Below, one piece after another: positions 25,101-33,594 of a DNA stretch of 64,000 bases. A program made the translations under genes and the position numbers. Below the pieces are notes generated by a model. The model ran no database searches. It was not told the origin of the DNA and was given only the letters and a program-made list of their open reading frames with translations. This DNA is from an uncultured Microcaldota archaeon. Its GTDB lineage: Archaea; Micrarchaeota; Micrarchaeia; Norongarragalinales; CAINOH01. Positions within the stretch are counted from its first letter, which is position 1, and every line of letters starts with the position of its first letter. The DNA is taken from contig CAINOH010000023.1 in NCBI GenBank assembly GCA_903851445.1, positions 74,518-138,517 on the forward strand, read 5' to 3'.

Positions 25101-26784
25101 CGATTACATTCGCGAACATTCCGGTGTCGTTGACCGCGTCCCTTGTGGTGACCGTGATTTTCGCAGTGGTCGGGTTGAGCGTGAGGGTCACCTTGGTCGG
25201 GTCGCCCGCTGAAGCGCGATAGACCGCGCTCCTTCCGTTCTTGGGGCTCTTGTCAGCATAAACCACGTAGTCTACTCCGAGGGAGATGTTGTCAAAGGTG
25301 GCCTGGCCGTCAGCATCAGTGCGCACAACGGGGTAGCCGGCGTACCTTTGGTCGGTCGTGTGCAGGGAAAGCGACGCCTGTGGAACCGGGGTGCCGTCCG
25401 CGTCGAGGACCTGCACTGCAATCGAGCCGGTCATGCCGAGCTTTATCTTCGTCAGGCTTATGGTGGTGGAATTGCCGGGCAACAGGCCGGTCGCAACTCC
25501 TGGAAGGTAGCCCGAAATGTAGGCGGTCACATAATAAGGGGAAGAGATTTTGCCTGCTGAGAAGTTCGTATTGCCGTTGATCGCGGTATTACTGTCCAGA
25601 AGATTCCCGTCCTTGCTGTAAAAGCTCACGTAGGCTGCCAGCGGATTTTTCGAATCCACGTCCTTGACGCTGATGGAAACCGGCGCGGTGTTCGGGTCTA
25701 TGGCCACCATCGTGACGGTGATGACGTTCCCGCCCGAAGCCACGTCGTAAGTATCAGGGTAATAGTACTGTTCGTATTTCCCGGCGTCCGCGCCGTAAGC
25801 GGTCGCGCTGACTACTCCTGTTGCGCCAACCTCAACATTGAGTTCGGCCTGGCCACCGCTCGTTTTGGCGGAGTCAAGAATGGTTCCATACGAGCTTGTG
25901 AACGTCACCTGCGCCTGCACGCTCTGCTGCTGCGAGTTTGAGACTTTGACTATGACTTTCGCCTTAGTTGCCGAAACGACCAGCGGGCTGAGCGTTATCG
26001 TCTGCATCTTGTCCAGGGGGTCAATGGAATAATCGGTCTTGGCCTGGTACCCTGTCTTTGACAGGGTGACGAGGAAAGTGTCTGATGATGGGGGTTGAAT
26101 CAGCAGGATGCCCTTTGAGTTGGTGCTGCCGCCATTAAACGGCACGTCCGCAAGCGAATTGCACTTGACAAGCACTCCGGGCAGCGGATTCCCGCTATCG
26201 TCAACAACGGTCAGCCGGAAGGTAGGAAGCTGTGCGGCCGCATTCTCAAGGCTGATTTTTTTCGTAGTGCCTGAAGCCACAGTCCCAAGCGCATTGCTGT
26301 AATCCTTGTAATTGGCTGCCGAGACCGTGACGAAAAGGGGCTGCCCCAGGGGCACTCCCGAAAAGACCGCCCTGCCGTTGCTGGAAGTTACGGTGTCCAG
26401 CTGCTCGCCTTCTTCCGAGTCGCCGACGTAAAGGGTGACCGTGGCGCCGTTGACCGCCTGGCCGGATGCGGAAAGGAGCGAGATGGTGACGTCGCCGGTC
26501 TGGGCCGCGCCGCCGGTTGCGACCATGAAGATGCCAAGACCTAAGAGGAGCACCAAGAGGATGCCTATTGGAAAACTCGGTATGCCGTTCTTCTCTATAG
26601 GCTCGACAAAATACTCGTAAACAGGGACCCTAACCTTATCCTCAAAAAAATCCATCAGCTCGTAGTACTTGTCTTCAACGGAAAAGTACGCCTGCTTGAG
26701 CGGGTCAACCGCGGACGGCTGCTTGCTTTCCTTGTCGATTTTTTTCCCCTGGGGGGCTTTATCGGATTTTTCTGAGGACGGCAT
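19156..26784 (-). CDS. Giant membrane-anchored surface protein 2 (2542 aa)
   Basis: Residues 1-70 form a cytoplasmic tail with the module shared by paralogues 3 and 4 (AYFSVEDKYYELMDFFEDK, then VPVYEYFVEPIEKNGIPSFP). The anchor is at about 72-90 (GILLVLLLGLGIFMVAT). Residues 96-620 carry carboxypeptidase-regulatory-like domains. A disulphide-rich EGF-like zone at about 1390-1580 has more than 25 Cys and is interrupted by the stalk SPSPSPSPSPTG near 1430. Residues about 1590-2080 match the C-terminal halves of paralogues 3 and 4, including PDIFVTANEGSTLRVLRFKY, which resembles an FG-GAP/VCBS blade. A hydrophobic Gly/Ala segment lies at about 2195-2270, followed by a Ser/Thr/Cys tip. Domain names rest on motif reading alone. 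Surface location is well supported; binding partner unknown. Confidence 0.85.
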   Translation of the reverse strand: MPSSEKSDKAPQGKKIDKESKQPSAVDPLKQAYFSVEDKYYELMDFFEDKVRVPVYEYFVEPIEKNGIPSFPIGILLVLLLGLGIFMVATGGAAQTGDVTISLLSASGQAVNGATVTLYVGDSEEGEQLDTVTSSNGRAVFSGVPLGQPLFVTVSAANYKDYSNALGTVASGTTKKISLENAAAQLPTFRLTVVDDSGNPLPGVLVKCNSLADVPFNGGSTNSKGILLIQPPSSDTFLVTLSKTGYQAKTDYSIDPLDKMQTITLSPLVVSATKAKVIVKVSNSQQQSVQAQVTFTSSYGTILDSAKTSGGQAELNVEVGATGVVSATAYGADAGKYEQYYYPDTYDVASGGNVITVTMVAIDPNTAPVSISVKDVDSKNPLAAYVSFYSKDGNLLDSNTAINGNTNFSAGKISSPYYVTAYISGYLPGVATGLLPGNSTTISLTKIKLGMTGSIAVQVLDADGTPVPQASLSLHTTDQRYAGYPVVRTDADGQATFDNISLGVDYVVYADKSPKNGRSAVYRASAGDPTKVTLTLNPTTAKITVTTRDAVNDTGMFANVIAYGPGMGNTTCTTVYPNYACELTVRAESTVYIQASAANYETTTSPAMVLSTGDAKAYPAYLLPSAFKDQFFVRFTGLLDMNGKNVTLVDKGEQYDAQFIVNIPSGSSSSTVGFMVRAGSKESLAATDSKESFAILSDGTATDFGDGTDPVFAATYQPSTSCSNDRKANSELGYFKWVYFQSKGVSGAEGVSVRILSKPTASSTDKLQINYNGWYSPGGSASSTYLRSPEDSVFGSALRTASRDYCYAQSSQQVFSVANGRSTCTSSACISLDFSDGTASYGSSYLGDMNTTLIANIEVRLLKAVQSPRIFVGSDGGSMQILNYSIATDAEARMLESSAKAISNVTIQLLPFSNPASLSFYLLPQVPVPSGEFTVKFYDGQTELVSAKGYVTVEGTGKMRIVYVRPDRINVSDYSDIAVKVADANTAKAITDATLSINETSGSPFDGSVPEPVTENSNGIYTFTEVYPTSHGAFEVVAEQPDYATVRQNVNVTSQDFLTVTPGDLDVCGEDDARSITVSNGLPLNLSITASATCALMSSYVYSQTGSDGSAVSYDATSSVRYNSGSQSYTFTLPDSATGKFTVRPAGYGLDCAITFNAVARDGSIAVQSVRYHTCPVGAGNTFLSVSPSEVVYTSDSGNCDKPATITVSNNLSTQVSGTVSLTLTGAGLSVQANGSATALDSGYTATMSRGASTQFIITPTFANKTLPLMVSAVAGPRTATAAIEIKNCPGVIDTVGPTILSVYPSSGQTITTEPVEVLLTTDKPAVCMMDKLYTFSTDDSSVVHTLSLSSTCSMDAPLLVNGSNIHTATCCNLAENGGKCSSAVKIISFTFQPPAAKKCANGVACTDNENCTSGYCVNGVCAASPSPSPSPSPTGTIFCGPNGIVCPCQTPIKLGEDCTSAPGCCVSPNSCDTTTYKCVAGSASGTFTYGHPCDGFRLANICDPYLQCMFTDTYVNPADGNNGVCGCQKDLGCKSFTDTPYCVFPRKDSTGDGLCSDSATVYSGCSTCRPPQVCKNNACSGSNGQIGGTVNPSKPVTNFFTLNLNTGKFTDASGKEVTTIPVTVSSILPVSGILLKLEGDVSSTFVLTFAPSNVGVFDLAGNKVDTLPSPRTGQYLFITYPDVTVPTSIGSEYTTDKTSSRVTFTPASAQLTISSSSWKQRVLPIKTTVIDTNQLTFGAGVFDEQRKMFLPFAVNNGQPVLDDKNIPWYEKRYPTDESKPFSIYLFNNILLKNSAYPVNAVYASAGITTSLAIKSKSGSAINLGEAQNNLVSDFSAMGPVRIPNGPPACFSLQTFVPDSTPLALNIDGCDKTLLTVISPAYLSVQTTSTDGTVMTHDYMAAQLNRALADLSSLNTAVKDLKDSSGKAVNPLSLLKIGDSNGKVPDIFVTANEGSTLRVLRFKYDSAKSAYSAPSDITGSFEYPTGNIIGTTDPSLVMYTSPGQKMSAALFCDLASGCVSNSGTYENVDNYLAFKGKGSCSDAGCTGSGSSYCNPASNVLEENPRLCCSSGFSWSNGKCIPKATDTNPICALTPSGDVHYMESSGLRVTQSADKIAGTEITSSNLLNFVNDARLFLGGEVIESEKYASGTGRYAAYEVLNTDSTGSIKPKNGEKLTQCFYGHASDCTRVGKNAWVQDASLDVVLIPAYVVGAAAGTAAAATGVVEVATVVNAYSGSSVILTHGSAAILTYGGSLSAYSGGVAAFAVAAAVPCAFAFLGLSVVQTLANWHETPEYRDPASCVAANYNPLEVYSSSGILLTNIDYTKKGLDPYAILNPKDRCYFNIGSYNIAGHCETCNIDPWLNHYGDSTEAYGYSKQCPNKDGGYTLSSDNSGLTNDFGVDLSTPCEQGVTCRQSASTVSSTTSASSSATSSTTQAASGTSNSASSSQATSQTLSVCYYSSASGTYADCQSAVYGGSDCATGLVFPDYTTCVLVRTPAADAFKCNVANGQTAANGYCAIGTSGTCAYITKGSSHITSCSPLN

Positions 26785-26797
26785 AGGCTAACACTAA

Positions 26798-26808
26798 ATT
26801 AAAACGGG
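26798..26808 (-). promoter_or_regulatory. TATA box of giant protein 2
   Basis: The minus strand has TTTTAATTTAG about 15-25 nt upstream of the ATG at 26784, implying a leaderless or nearly leaderless mRNA. Confidence 0.4.
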
Positions 26809-26855
26809 CAATCGGGACTTAAAATAGGTTGGGTTATGGCAACACCCGTCGCACG

Positions 26856-29800
26856 TCAAGCATAGCCGCCATTATGGGCACAGCTTGACTGGACCTGGCA
26901 TATTGGCGGGAAGTTATTATTTTGCGTTGGCAAGCATCCTGAGCCTGATGAAGGACAGCACGTACAACTGTCACCGCAACCTGCTGCCGGCGGCCAAACG
27001 TCACATGCATCTGCGGCGCTGTTTATCTTCAGGCAGCTGCCCGGTGCCACGCCGCCCTTGCACGAGGGGAATTTGACCCAAACAGAATCATTGCAGCCGC
27101 CGCAGGCGACGGAATTCGGCGACGGGATTGCGGTGCCTACCCAGGTTATTCCACAAGCTGTGCAACAATCCGGGGGCGTGGGTATGGTATGGGCAGTACA
27201 CTCGCCCGATTGTACGTAATTAGTCACCGGGTAATCAAAGCACCTTTCGGCCTCGTGAGTAAGCGCATACGGGTCGAAGCCCAGCTTGCTGTCGCCGCCG
27301 TTGAAGTTTGAAATCAGCAAGTGGGTTGCATCGCACTTGTGCCCGAAGCAGTCCACGCAATTCTGGTTTCCTTTGCACTGGTCTATGCTGTATGCGCGTT
27401 CGTCCTTGCTTAATACGTAAAACAACTCATCGGACGCGGTAATCACGCACGCGTCGGAACTTCCGGCCTTGATGCAATAACCGTTGCGGGACACCTTTGA
27501 GTCGCACTTAAGCAGGGGGTTCTTCTCCTTCGAGTTGGACACGGGATTGACATACACGTCTTCCGTGCCGGCTCCGGATACAACGGCATTCGAGCCAGTG
27601 TACACCGAAACAACAGACGAAAGGTAAGACAGCGCGCTAGTCTCATCTGCAGTGCCGATATGGTAGAAGTCGCCATAGTCGAGCGAGGTGGCGTGCGTGT
27701 CACACAAGTACTTTGGCGTTTTTGCTAAACTCGGGTCCGTAGTATACGGGCAGTAATAGGCAGTGTAGCGTTTCTGCCCCGGATAGGCAAGTATATACTT
27801 TTGATAGGGGGACTTAAGGTTCGATATTGCCGCACCACTCTCCACGCCAGTTGGATACTCGAACACTGGCGTTACGTCCTCTGGAAGGGAGTAGCTCCGG
27901 CTAGCTTCATCATACTGCAGCCACAATATGTGTATCACCGCACCTTCCTCAGCTGCGAGTAAGAGGTCCGGGAACGCGCCGTTGCCGTTGCCTACGTGCA
28001 GCGCGTTGGCCATGGCAGAACCAAAAACGTCAGCCTGACCCAAGTCGGAATAGGTCTGGCGCAGGTTTTCTATTCCCAGCACCGCCTGGTTCGCGCCCTG
28101 GTTCGCCTGGTTCGCGCTGGTTAGCATGTCGGAGTATGTGACCAGCTTTCCACCGGTATCGAGCGGGTCTGCAAATAACGCCATTTGCAACAGGGGCACC
28201 GTGAGCCGGCCGCTCTTGTGCTGGGTATCGGCCTGGCCTGCCAGGTACACCGGCCAGATGGAGAACGCCTTGTTGTTTTTAAGATCGTCATTTGTGAGGG
28301 GATACCCGCTGGCTGCTGGCGCTGCGGGGGTTCCAGTCTGCGAATCGCTGACGCCCATCTGGTACGAGGAGGAGAGGAGACTATTGCTGAATATCAACAA
28401 GGAATAGCTTTCCCCGGGCCGCGGACTCAAGTAGTAAGAGTCGAAGGAGCGTAGGTCCTGAGCGTAAGGCACGAAGACCTTTTTGGTGGTCTCGAACACC
28501 GCGCCGCTGAAGGTAAAGTTGTCGGTGGTTACCACGTCAGGCTTGACTGCCAGCGAGGCTTGGGCTACGCCGAACGGCGGCATTAAAGTCAGCGTCGCAG
28601 GCAACGCGGAGAACTTAAACTGGCCAGACCCATCCTGCGTATAACCTGCGCCGGCTCCCCACGAGTTGCTGTCAAGCACTGCCGGCGACATGTCCGGGAA
28701 TGTCACGAGCACGTCAGTCACGCCGCTTGCCGGCACGTCTATAACGGATAGCTTTTGGCCATCGAGCTGGAATACTCCAAGGCTGCCGAGGGAGTTGAAC
28801 GGGATGACTTCGCCCACGGCCTTGCGCGAGTTGTCTACGCGCAGCACGAAGCCAGCTACAGGCAGTAGGGACGAAAGGCTGACCGTCACTTCCGCAGGGG
28901 AGAGGGGCGCGCCGTTTAAGTAGAACGAGTTGGTGTCAGTCCGGTAGGTTACCACATTGGCCGCGGGAACGGGTGTCGGCGACGGGGTGGGCGTTGGGGT
29001 GGACGACGGGGTTGGCGAAGATGAACCGCCTGGCACTCCGGACGGCGAAGTACCGCCTCCCGAACACGGGGGCGTCGGTGTTGGAGTTGCGTATTGGAAG
29101 TCGAAGCGCACCGGAGCGTTCAAGGTTGTGCACTTGCCTCCCCTGAAGGACGGGTTGCAGCAGCCCACGTACACGGTGTCTTGGCCTTTCGAAAACGCGA
29201 ACGGAGACCCCGCACCATTGTTGTAATTCAAGTCGATGCCATAGCCGTAGCTGCTGCCGGAGAAGGACTTTTGCGAGAGCAGGTAAGGAAGCTTGGTCGC
29301 ATTCACGTTGGACGGCCCGATGCGGCAGTAGGCATACTTGTCAACAGATACGAGCACGGAAACCTTTTCCGTCGTGATTTTCGCGTAATCCTTCGGCGAG
29401 TACGAAAGAATCACAGGAGCCGCCACGCTAACTGGGTCGATGCAGTTGTCAAAGGGGATGACTACGTTTGCCTTGCGGCTGCCGTCAGTTGCGTTGAATG
29501 AGAGCGCGGTGCTTGAATTTGCAACCGTTGGATAAACCCGGAGCGACAATTTCCCTCCGCGCAAGGCAGAAAACACGAACGGGGTTGAAAGCGAATGGTT
29601 GGAACCGCCAAAATCAAGCGTAAGGTTCGGGCCGTACGCCTGGATTGAGACGCTCCCGGGCGAGGACAGGTTGTTCGAGACATTCACCATTGCCGCAAGA
29701 TTGCACCTGCCGTTGACCCCGGTGTTGGAGACGCGCGAAGGCGACACCGAAAGGAACTCGTTCGACGCGAACTGCGGGCAATTCGAGTAAGCAATGGAAC

Positions 29801-32800
29801 GGGTAGACTGGCTCCCATCACGGGTTGAAGCCGTGATTATTACAGAACAATTCTGGTCCCAGGCTGCGGGCGACAGGATGATGCGACCCCGACTCTGGTA
29901 CGGCAAGGGCATGAAATAAGTCAGCCCGGAATGAATGATTTGTGAAGTATTGTCAGACCACGACGTGTCAGTGCCGTTGCGCATCAAAAAGAACGCGCTC
30001 ACACTTACACAGCCAGCCTTTGATACAGTAAGCGAAACGTTCGCGTCAAGCACGTGGCTGTTGTACAACTCGACCCGATTGTCCTCACCGCACGCCTCGA
30101 TATCCGAAGGATAGACCGAGAGGAAGTCGATGCCATCAACCACAACCTTCTTCTTTGCATCAAGGTAGTCCGGCTGGGTTGCGACCACGTCAAACGCGCC
30201 CTTCCCGGAAGCCAGCACGCCCGAAATAGAATAATTGCCCGAAACGCCCTGTGCGGGGTCGGAGACAGAACCACCGAGAACCGAATACTTGAAGCCGGAC
30301 AACGAAGTGCCATTCGTCTCATTCAACCAAACCAAGGCATCCACAACTGGCATCGAAGAAGAATTGGAAAGCGACACGTTGATGGTGTAAGTGCCTGACG
30401 CGTTCATGCGCAGTGGCACAACCTTGATGCTGAGCGTGCCAAAGCCGTTCTGAGTCACATAGCCGGTGGCGCGCGCAAGCTTGGTGTTGCCGTCGTAAAA
30501 GTCGGCGTAGAACGTGGACGAAGCCTTGTCCGAGAACGTGACGTTGAGCGTGATTGTTGCCGAACGATAGAACCGCGTAAGATTTAAGTCAAGCCCGCTT
30601 AACGCGCCGCCGTCCCCTGAGAGGTTCTGCGCGTCGGTTGAAATGTTATAGCCGTGTATCTGCGCCTTTTGCGAGGAGGAGCTTATCACGATGCGCGGGC
30701 TGGGCACCGCGCGAAGAAGATCGACCCTGGCCTGTGCAAAGAACGGCCTGCCGAAGATGCCAGTATACTTCTCGGTCTGGTTCGAGTCTGAATTGTAAAA
30801 GCCGATGCTTACGCAGGCGGACGACGCGCAATAAGCTTTTCCCGAGCTGACAGAGTATTCGCGGTAGTCGGATTTCGCATAGCACCAGTCGCGCGTTGCC
30901 GAATGATTCCGCGAACCAAAATCGGAATCAACGGGAATATGCAAGTAGGAGTCTGGTAAGCGGGAAGGGTCGTACCACGCGGCGCTGAAGACGCGGAGCT
31001 TCTCGTCGGTATAGGCGCCGGCATCTACCGCGACACGGGCAACTATTTCCCGCGACCCGCTCGCGTTGTCCAGAGGGTAGTACGCCCACTTGAACTGGTT
31101 CGCATCGTCCAAGGAATTGCGCAAGTCCGAAGAACAGGAGGCCGAAGGCTGGAAGGAGTAGCTCAGCTGGGTTGCAGGAGCCTTCGGGTAATCCCCGGGA
31201 ATGATTGCAAAATGCTCAAGCGGGTCTGTTACGCTGCGGTTCTCAAACCCGGCGGTTCCCACGCGGAGGATGAAACCGGCGTTGTATGTGGACGCGTTTG
31301 CGGGAATGTTCACAAAATACCTCGCGTTATACTGGCCGCCGCGCTCAACAGAGGAGGTCACGTTGTTCCCGTTCAAGTCGAAAAGCCCCGCGTATTGTAC
31401 GATAAACTCGTTCTTGAGCGCCGACGGCAGGAGGCTTGCGGTGTAGCGCACGCTTTCGGCCTCTGAAAGCACGAACGGCGAGGATGTGAGCTTCTCATAC
31501 CCCAAGCCCGTGACCTCGACCGTGACCGGGACGTCGGAATACACGGTCAGCTCGCACGCGGTTGTGTTTGAGGTGCTTACCTGGCAGGAAACCGAAGGTA
31601 TCCCGCTTGCACTTGCATTCGCAAGGGCGTCAACCGGCTTGCCCGTGAGAATGTCAACAGGAGCCACGGTGATTTTTGCAGTTGCGCGCGCAAAGACAAT
31701 AGTGACTTTTGCAGCAGCGCCTGCGGTTATTGAAAAGAGCCCGCTCCACGCGCTCCTTGAAGGCTTTTCCGCAAAGGCGTAATAGCTGCTGCCAATTTCC
31801 AGCTCGGAAAACACCGCGCGGCCGTCCGCATTCGTGGACTGCTTGGGATACGCGAGGAAGCGCTTGTCGTCGCCTAGAATGGAGATGATCGCTCCCGGAA
31901 CCGGCGTCTTTTCATCATAGTCAATGGTGGTTATTTCAGCTGAGCCGTTGTTGTCGCCGGTTATCGCGCGAAGGGTGATGGTCGCGCTGGTCCCGGGCTT
32001 CAAGTCAAGCGCGTTCGCCGCAAAATAACCGTGCGCGTACGCCGAGGCATAAAGCGTGGAATCGGCGCACAACACGAACGACGCAGTCCCGGACTGCGTG
32101 GGCTTGCGCGCGACAAACGCGTTGGTCGAATCAAAATACAGCGACACGTCAGCTGCAAGCAGCTTCCCTGACTCATCCTTGACGGACACGCGGAGGGTCC
32201 CGCAAGAGCCGTTCGCCTCGCCCTTTGACACGAACTTGAGCGAAAACTCGTTCACATCAGCCTGCGCAACGAGCCTGTCGGAGTAATAGTCGAAATATTT
32301 TTCCGAGTCGCTGCCTGTTGCGGTTGCGCTGATGTAGAACTCAGTCCCCTGCGGAACGTCAAAGGAGGCGCGGCCGTCCAGCGTGCGCTTTGTCCCAAGG
32401 TCGGTTCCGGCTGCAGTGGAAAGCGCGACTTCAGCGGACACGGCATCGCCTGTTGAGTTTTCAGCAACCGCGATGACCGTGACCGTACGCGGCCCGGAAA
32501 CATCCTTGACGAGCGTGATTGTCGCGGTTGACGAGTGCGACGTGTCAACAAGCCTGTTGTACACGCTTGCAAAACCATCCTTCTCCACGTCTATTGCAAT
32601 GAACCCGGGTGACGGCAGGGTAAACATTGCCGCGCCGACCGCGTTGGTAAGCTGGATGCCATTCTCAAGAAGGGCGCCGGTCGCGGCGTGCACTGTGACT
32701 TTCGCGCCAAGAACCGGCAGGTTGCCCTCGTCGCGCACAAGCAGGCTGAACTTCGAGCTGGTCGGCGCGAGCGGCTCCAACTCAATCTGAGCATACGGCG

Positions 32801-33338
32801 CGTCAGCCGAGATTGACGGGAGCGGCTGCGAGTAGTCCGCAAAGTCAGGAGCGGTGACTGACGCCCACAACTGCACTCCGAGCGGGACTTTCTCAAAAAC
32901 GGCAACTCCGCGGTCGTCGGAAATCTTACTTCCTATGCGGTCGCCGGTGTCGGCGTTGTCCAAAAACAAGGTTATGCTGGCGTTGTTCACGGACCCGCCG
33001 TTGGAAGAGACCAGGCTTACCGTGACTGTCGCGGTGCCTGGCGCAAACAAAAACGCGGCAATGCCGAACAATGCGGCAAGAACCAAGATTACCGCAAAGA
33101 TTGCAACAGGAAAGCTAGGGATTGCACGGGATTCTATGGGCTCGACGAACTTCTCATAAACCGGGATATTGCGCTCGTCCTCAAGGTAGTCCAAAAGAGA
33201 ATAGTAGCGGTCCTCAACAGAATAGTAGGCGGCCGCAAGCGGGTTCGAGCTGGAGTGCGAAGGCTGGCTGCTGTCCTTTTCCTGCCCAACTCCCTGCTTC
33301 TGGCCCGGCTTCTGCGCCTCAGCTGGCTTTGTTGCCAT
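26856..33338 (-). CDS. Giant membrane-anchored surface protein 3 (2160 aa)
   Basis: Residues 1-75 are cytoplasmic with the shared module (AYYSVEDRYYSLLDYLEDE, VPVYEKFVEPIES-like, IPSFP); the anchor is at about 77-98. Carboxypeptidase-regulatory-like domains occupy 103-640 (for example DRGVAVFEKVPLGVQLWASV). A beta-rich middle is followed at about 1416-1460 by a Pro/Thr/Ser/Gly stalk. The second half shares the VTVSSLLPVAGFVLRVDNS domain and the FG-GAP-like FPDLLLAAEEGAVIHILWL with paralogues 2 and 4. The last 120 residues are very Cys-rich (CGDSCTCCPSSGSGC) and differ from paralogue 4. Long stretches are identical to paralogue 4 in protein and DNA. Many NxS/T sequons. Function unknown; adhesion or envelope role inferred. 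Confidence 0.87.
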   Translation of the reverse strand: MATKPAEAQKPGQKQGVGQEKDSSQPSHSSSNPLAAAYYSVEDRYYSLLDYLEDERNIPVYEKFVEPIESRAIPSFPVAIFAVILVLAALFGIAAFLFAPGTATVTVSLVSSNGGSVNNASITLFLDNADTGDRIGSKISDDRGVAVFEKVPLGVQLWASVTAPDFADYSQPLPSISADAPYAQIELEPLAPTSSKFSLLVRDEGNLPVLGAKVTVHAATGALLENGIQLTNAVGAAMFTLPSPGFIAIDVEKDGFASVYNRLVDTSHSSTATITLVKDVSGPRTVTVIAVAENSTGDAVSAEVALSTAAGTDLGTKRTLDGRASFDVPQGTEFYISATATGSDSEKYFDYYSDRLVAQADVNEFSLKFVSKGEANGSCGTLRVSVKDESGKLLAADVSLYFDSTNAFVARKPTQSGTASFVLCADSTLYASAYAHGYFAANALDLKPGTSATITLRAITGDNNGSAEITTIDYDEKTPVPGAIISILGDDKRFLAYPKQSTNADGRAVFSELEIGSSYYAFAEKPSRSAWSGLFSITAGAAAKVTIVFARATAKITVAPVDILTGKPVDALANASASGIPSVSCQVSTSNTTACELTVYSDVPVTVEVTGLGYEKLTSSPFVLSEAESVRYTASLLPSALKNEFIVQYAGLFDLNGNNVTSSVERGGQYNARYFVNIPANASTYNAGFILRVGTAGFENRSVTDPLEHFAIIPGDYPKAPATQLSYSFQPSASCSSDLRNSLDDANQFKWAYYPLDNASGSREIVARVAVDAGAYTDEKLRVFSAAWYDPSRLPDSYLHIPVDSDFGSRNHSATRDWCYAKSDYREYSVSSGKAYCASSACVSIGFYNSDSNQTEKYTGIFGRPFFAQARVDLLRAVPSPRIVISSSSQKAQIHGYNISTDAQNLSGDGGALSGLDLNLTRFYRSATITLNVTFSDKASSTFYADFYDGNTKLARATGYVTQNGFGTLSIKVVPLRMNASGTYTINVSLSNSSSMPVVDALVWLNETNGTSLSGFKYSVLGGSVSDPAQGVSGNYSISGVLASGKGAFDVVATQPDYLDAKKKVVVDGIDFLSVYPSDIEACGEDNRVELYNSHVLDANVSLTVSKAGCVSVSAFFLMRNGTDTSWSDNTSQIIHSGLTYFMPLPYQSRGRIILSPAAWDQNCSVIITASTRDGSQSTRSIAYSNCPQFASNEFLSVSPSRVSNTGVNGRCNLAAMVNVSNNLSSPGSVSIQAYGPNLTLDFGGSNHSLSTPFVFSALRGGKLSLRVYPTVANSSTALSFNATDGSRKANVVIPFDNCIDPVSVAAPVILSYSPKDYAKITTEKVSVLVSVDKYAYCRIGPSNVNATKLPYLLSQKSFSGSSYGYGIDLNYNNGAGSPFAFSKGQDTVYVGCCNPSFRGGKCTTLNAPVRFDFQYATPTPTPPCSGGGTSPSGVPGGSSSPTPSSTPTPTPSPTPVPAANVVTYRTDTNSFYLNGAPLSPAEVTVSLSSLLPVAGFVLRVDNSRKAVGEVIPFNSLGSLGVFQLDGQKLSVIDVPASGVTDVLVTFPDMSPAVLDSNSWGAGAGYTQDGSGQFKFSALPATLTLMPPFGVAQASLAVKPDVVTTDNFTFSGAVFETTKKVFVPYAQDLRSFDSYYLSPRPGESYSLLIFSNSLLSSSYQMGVSDSQTGTPAAPAASGYPLTNDDLKNNKAFSIWPVYLAGQADTQHKSGRLTVPLLQMALFADPLDTGGKLVTYSDMLTSANQANQGANQAVLGIENLRQTYSDLGQADVFGSAMANALHVGNGNGAFPDLLLAAEEGAVIHILWLQYDEASRSYSLPEDVTPVFEYPTGVESGAAISNLKSPYQKYILAYPGQKRYTAYYCPYTTDPSLAKTPKYLCDTHATSLDYGDFYHIGTADETSALSYLSSVVSVYTGSNAVVSGAGTEDVYVNPVSNSKEKNPLLKCDSKVSRNGYCIKAGSSDACVITASDELFYVLSKDERAYSIDQCKGNQNCVDCFGHKCDATHLLISNFNGGDSKLGFDPYALTHEAERCFDYPVTNYVQSGECTAHTIPTPPDCCTACGITWVGTAIPSPNSVACGGCNDSVWVKFPSCKGGVAPGSCLKINSAADACDVWPPAAGCGDSCTCCPSSGSGCLPTQNNNFPPICQVQSSCAHNGGYA

Positions 33339-33366
33339 AAGAAACTACAAACGGATAACGGGAACC

Positions 33367-33384
33367 CCTAATTAATACCCTCCG
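33367..33384 (-). promoter_or_regulatory. Promoter of giant protein 3 (copy of the one at 40301)
   Basis: The plus strand reads CCTAATTAATACCCTCCG, identical to 40301-40318 upstream of giant protein 4. On the coding strand the TATA core is TATTAAT, about 33-38 nt before the ATG. Identity outside coding sequence supports joint duplication and likely common regulation. Confidence 0.6.
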
Positions 33385-33594
33385 GATAATGGCCGGCCAA
33401 GCGAAAAAATAAGAGCGAGGAATGACCCGCCAGCGGGCGGAGAAAGTTGAGATAAATTTATGACGGGGAGCTATGCAAATGCATATATCCGAATTTCCCA
33501 CTACGTCGCAATAGAATTTGTCCGTAAACGTGCAAGGATTGCGTAGGTTACAAAGGATACTATCGCTTGTGCTCTAGCAATAGAAGTCACTAAT

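Noticed and set aside
33472-33485. Palindrome TATGCAAATGCATA between giant genes 3 and 4
   Set aside because: Self-complementary, but about 135 nt from the nearest start and not present at the duplicated promoter near 40301, so no regulatory role can be argued.
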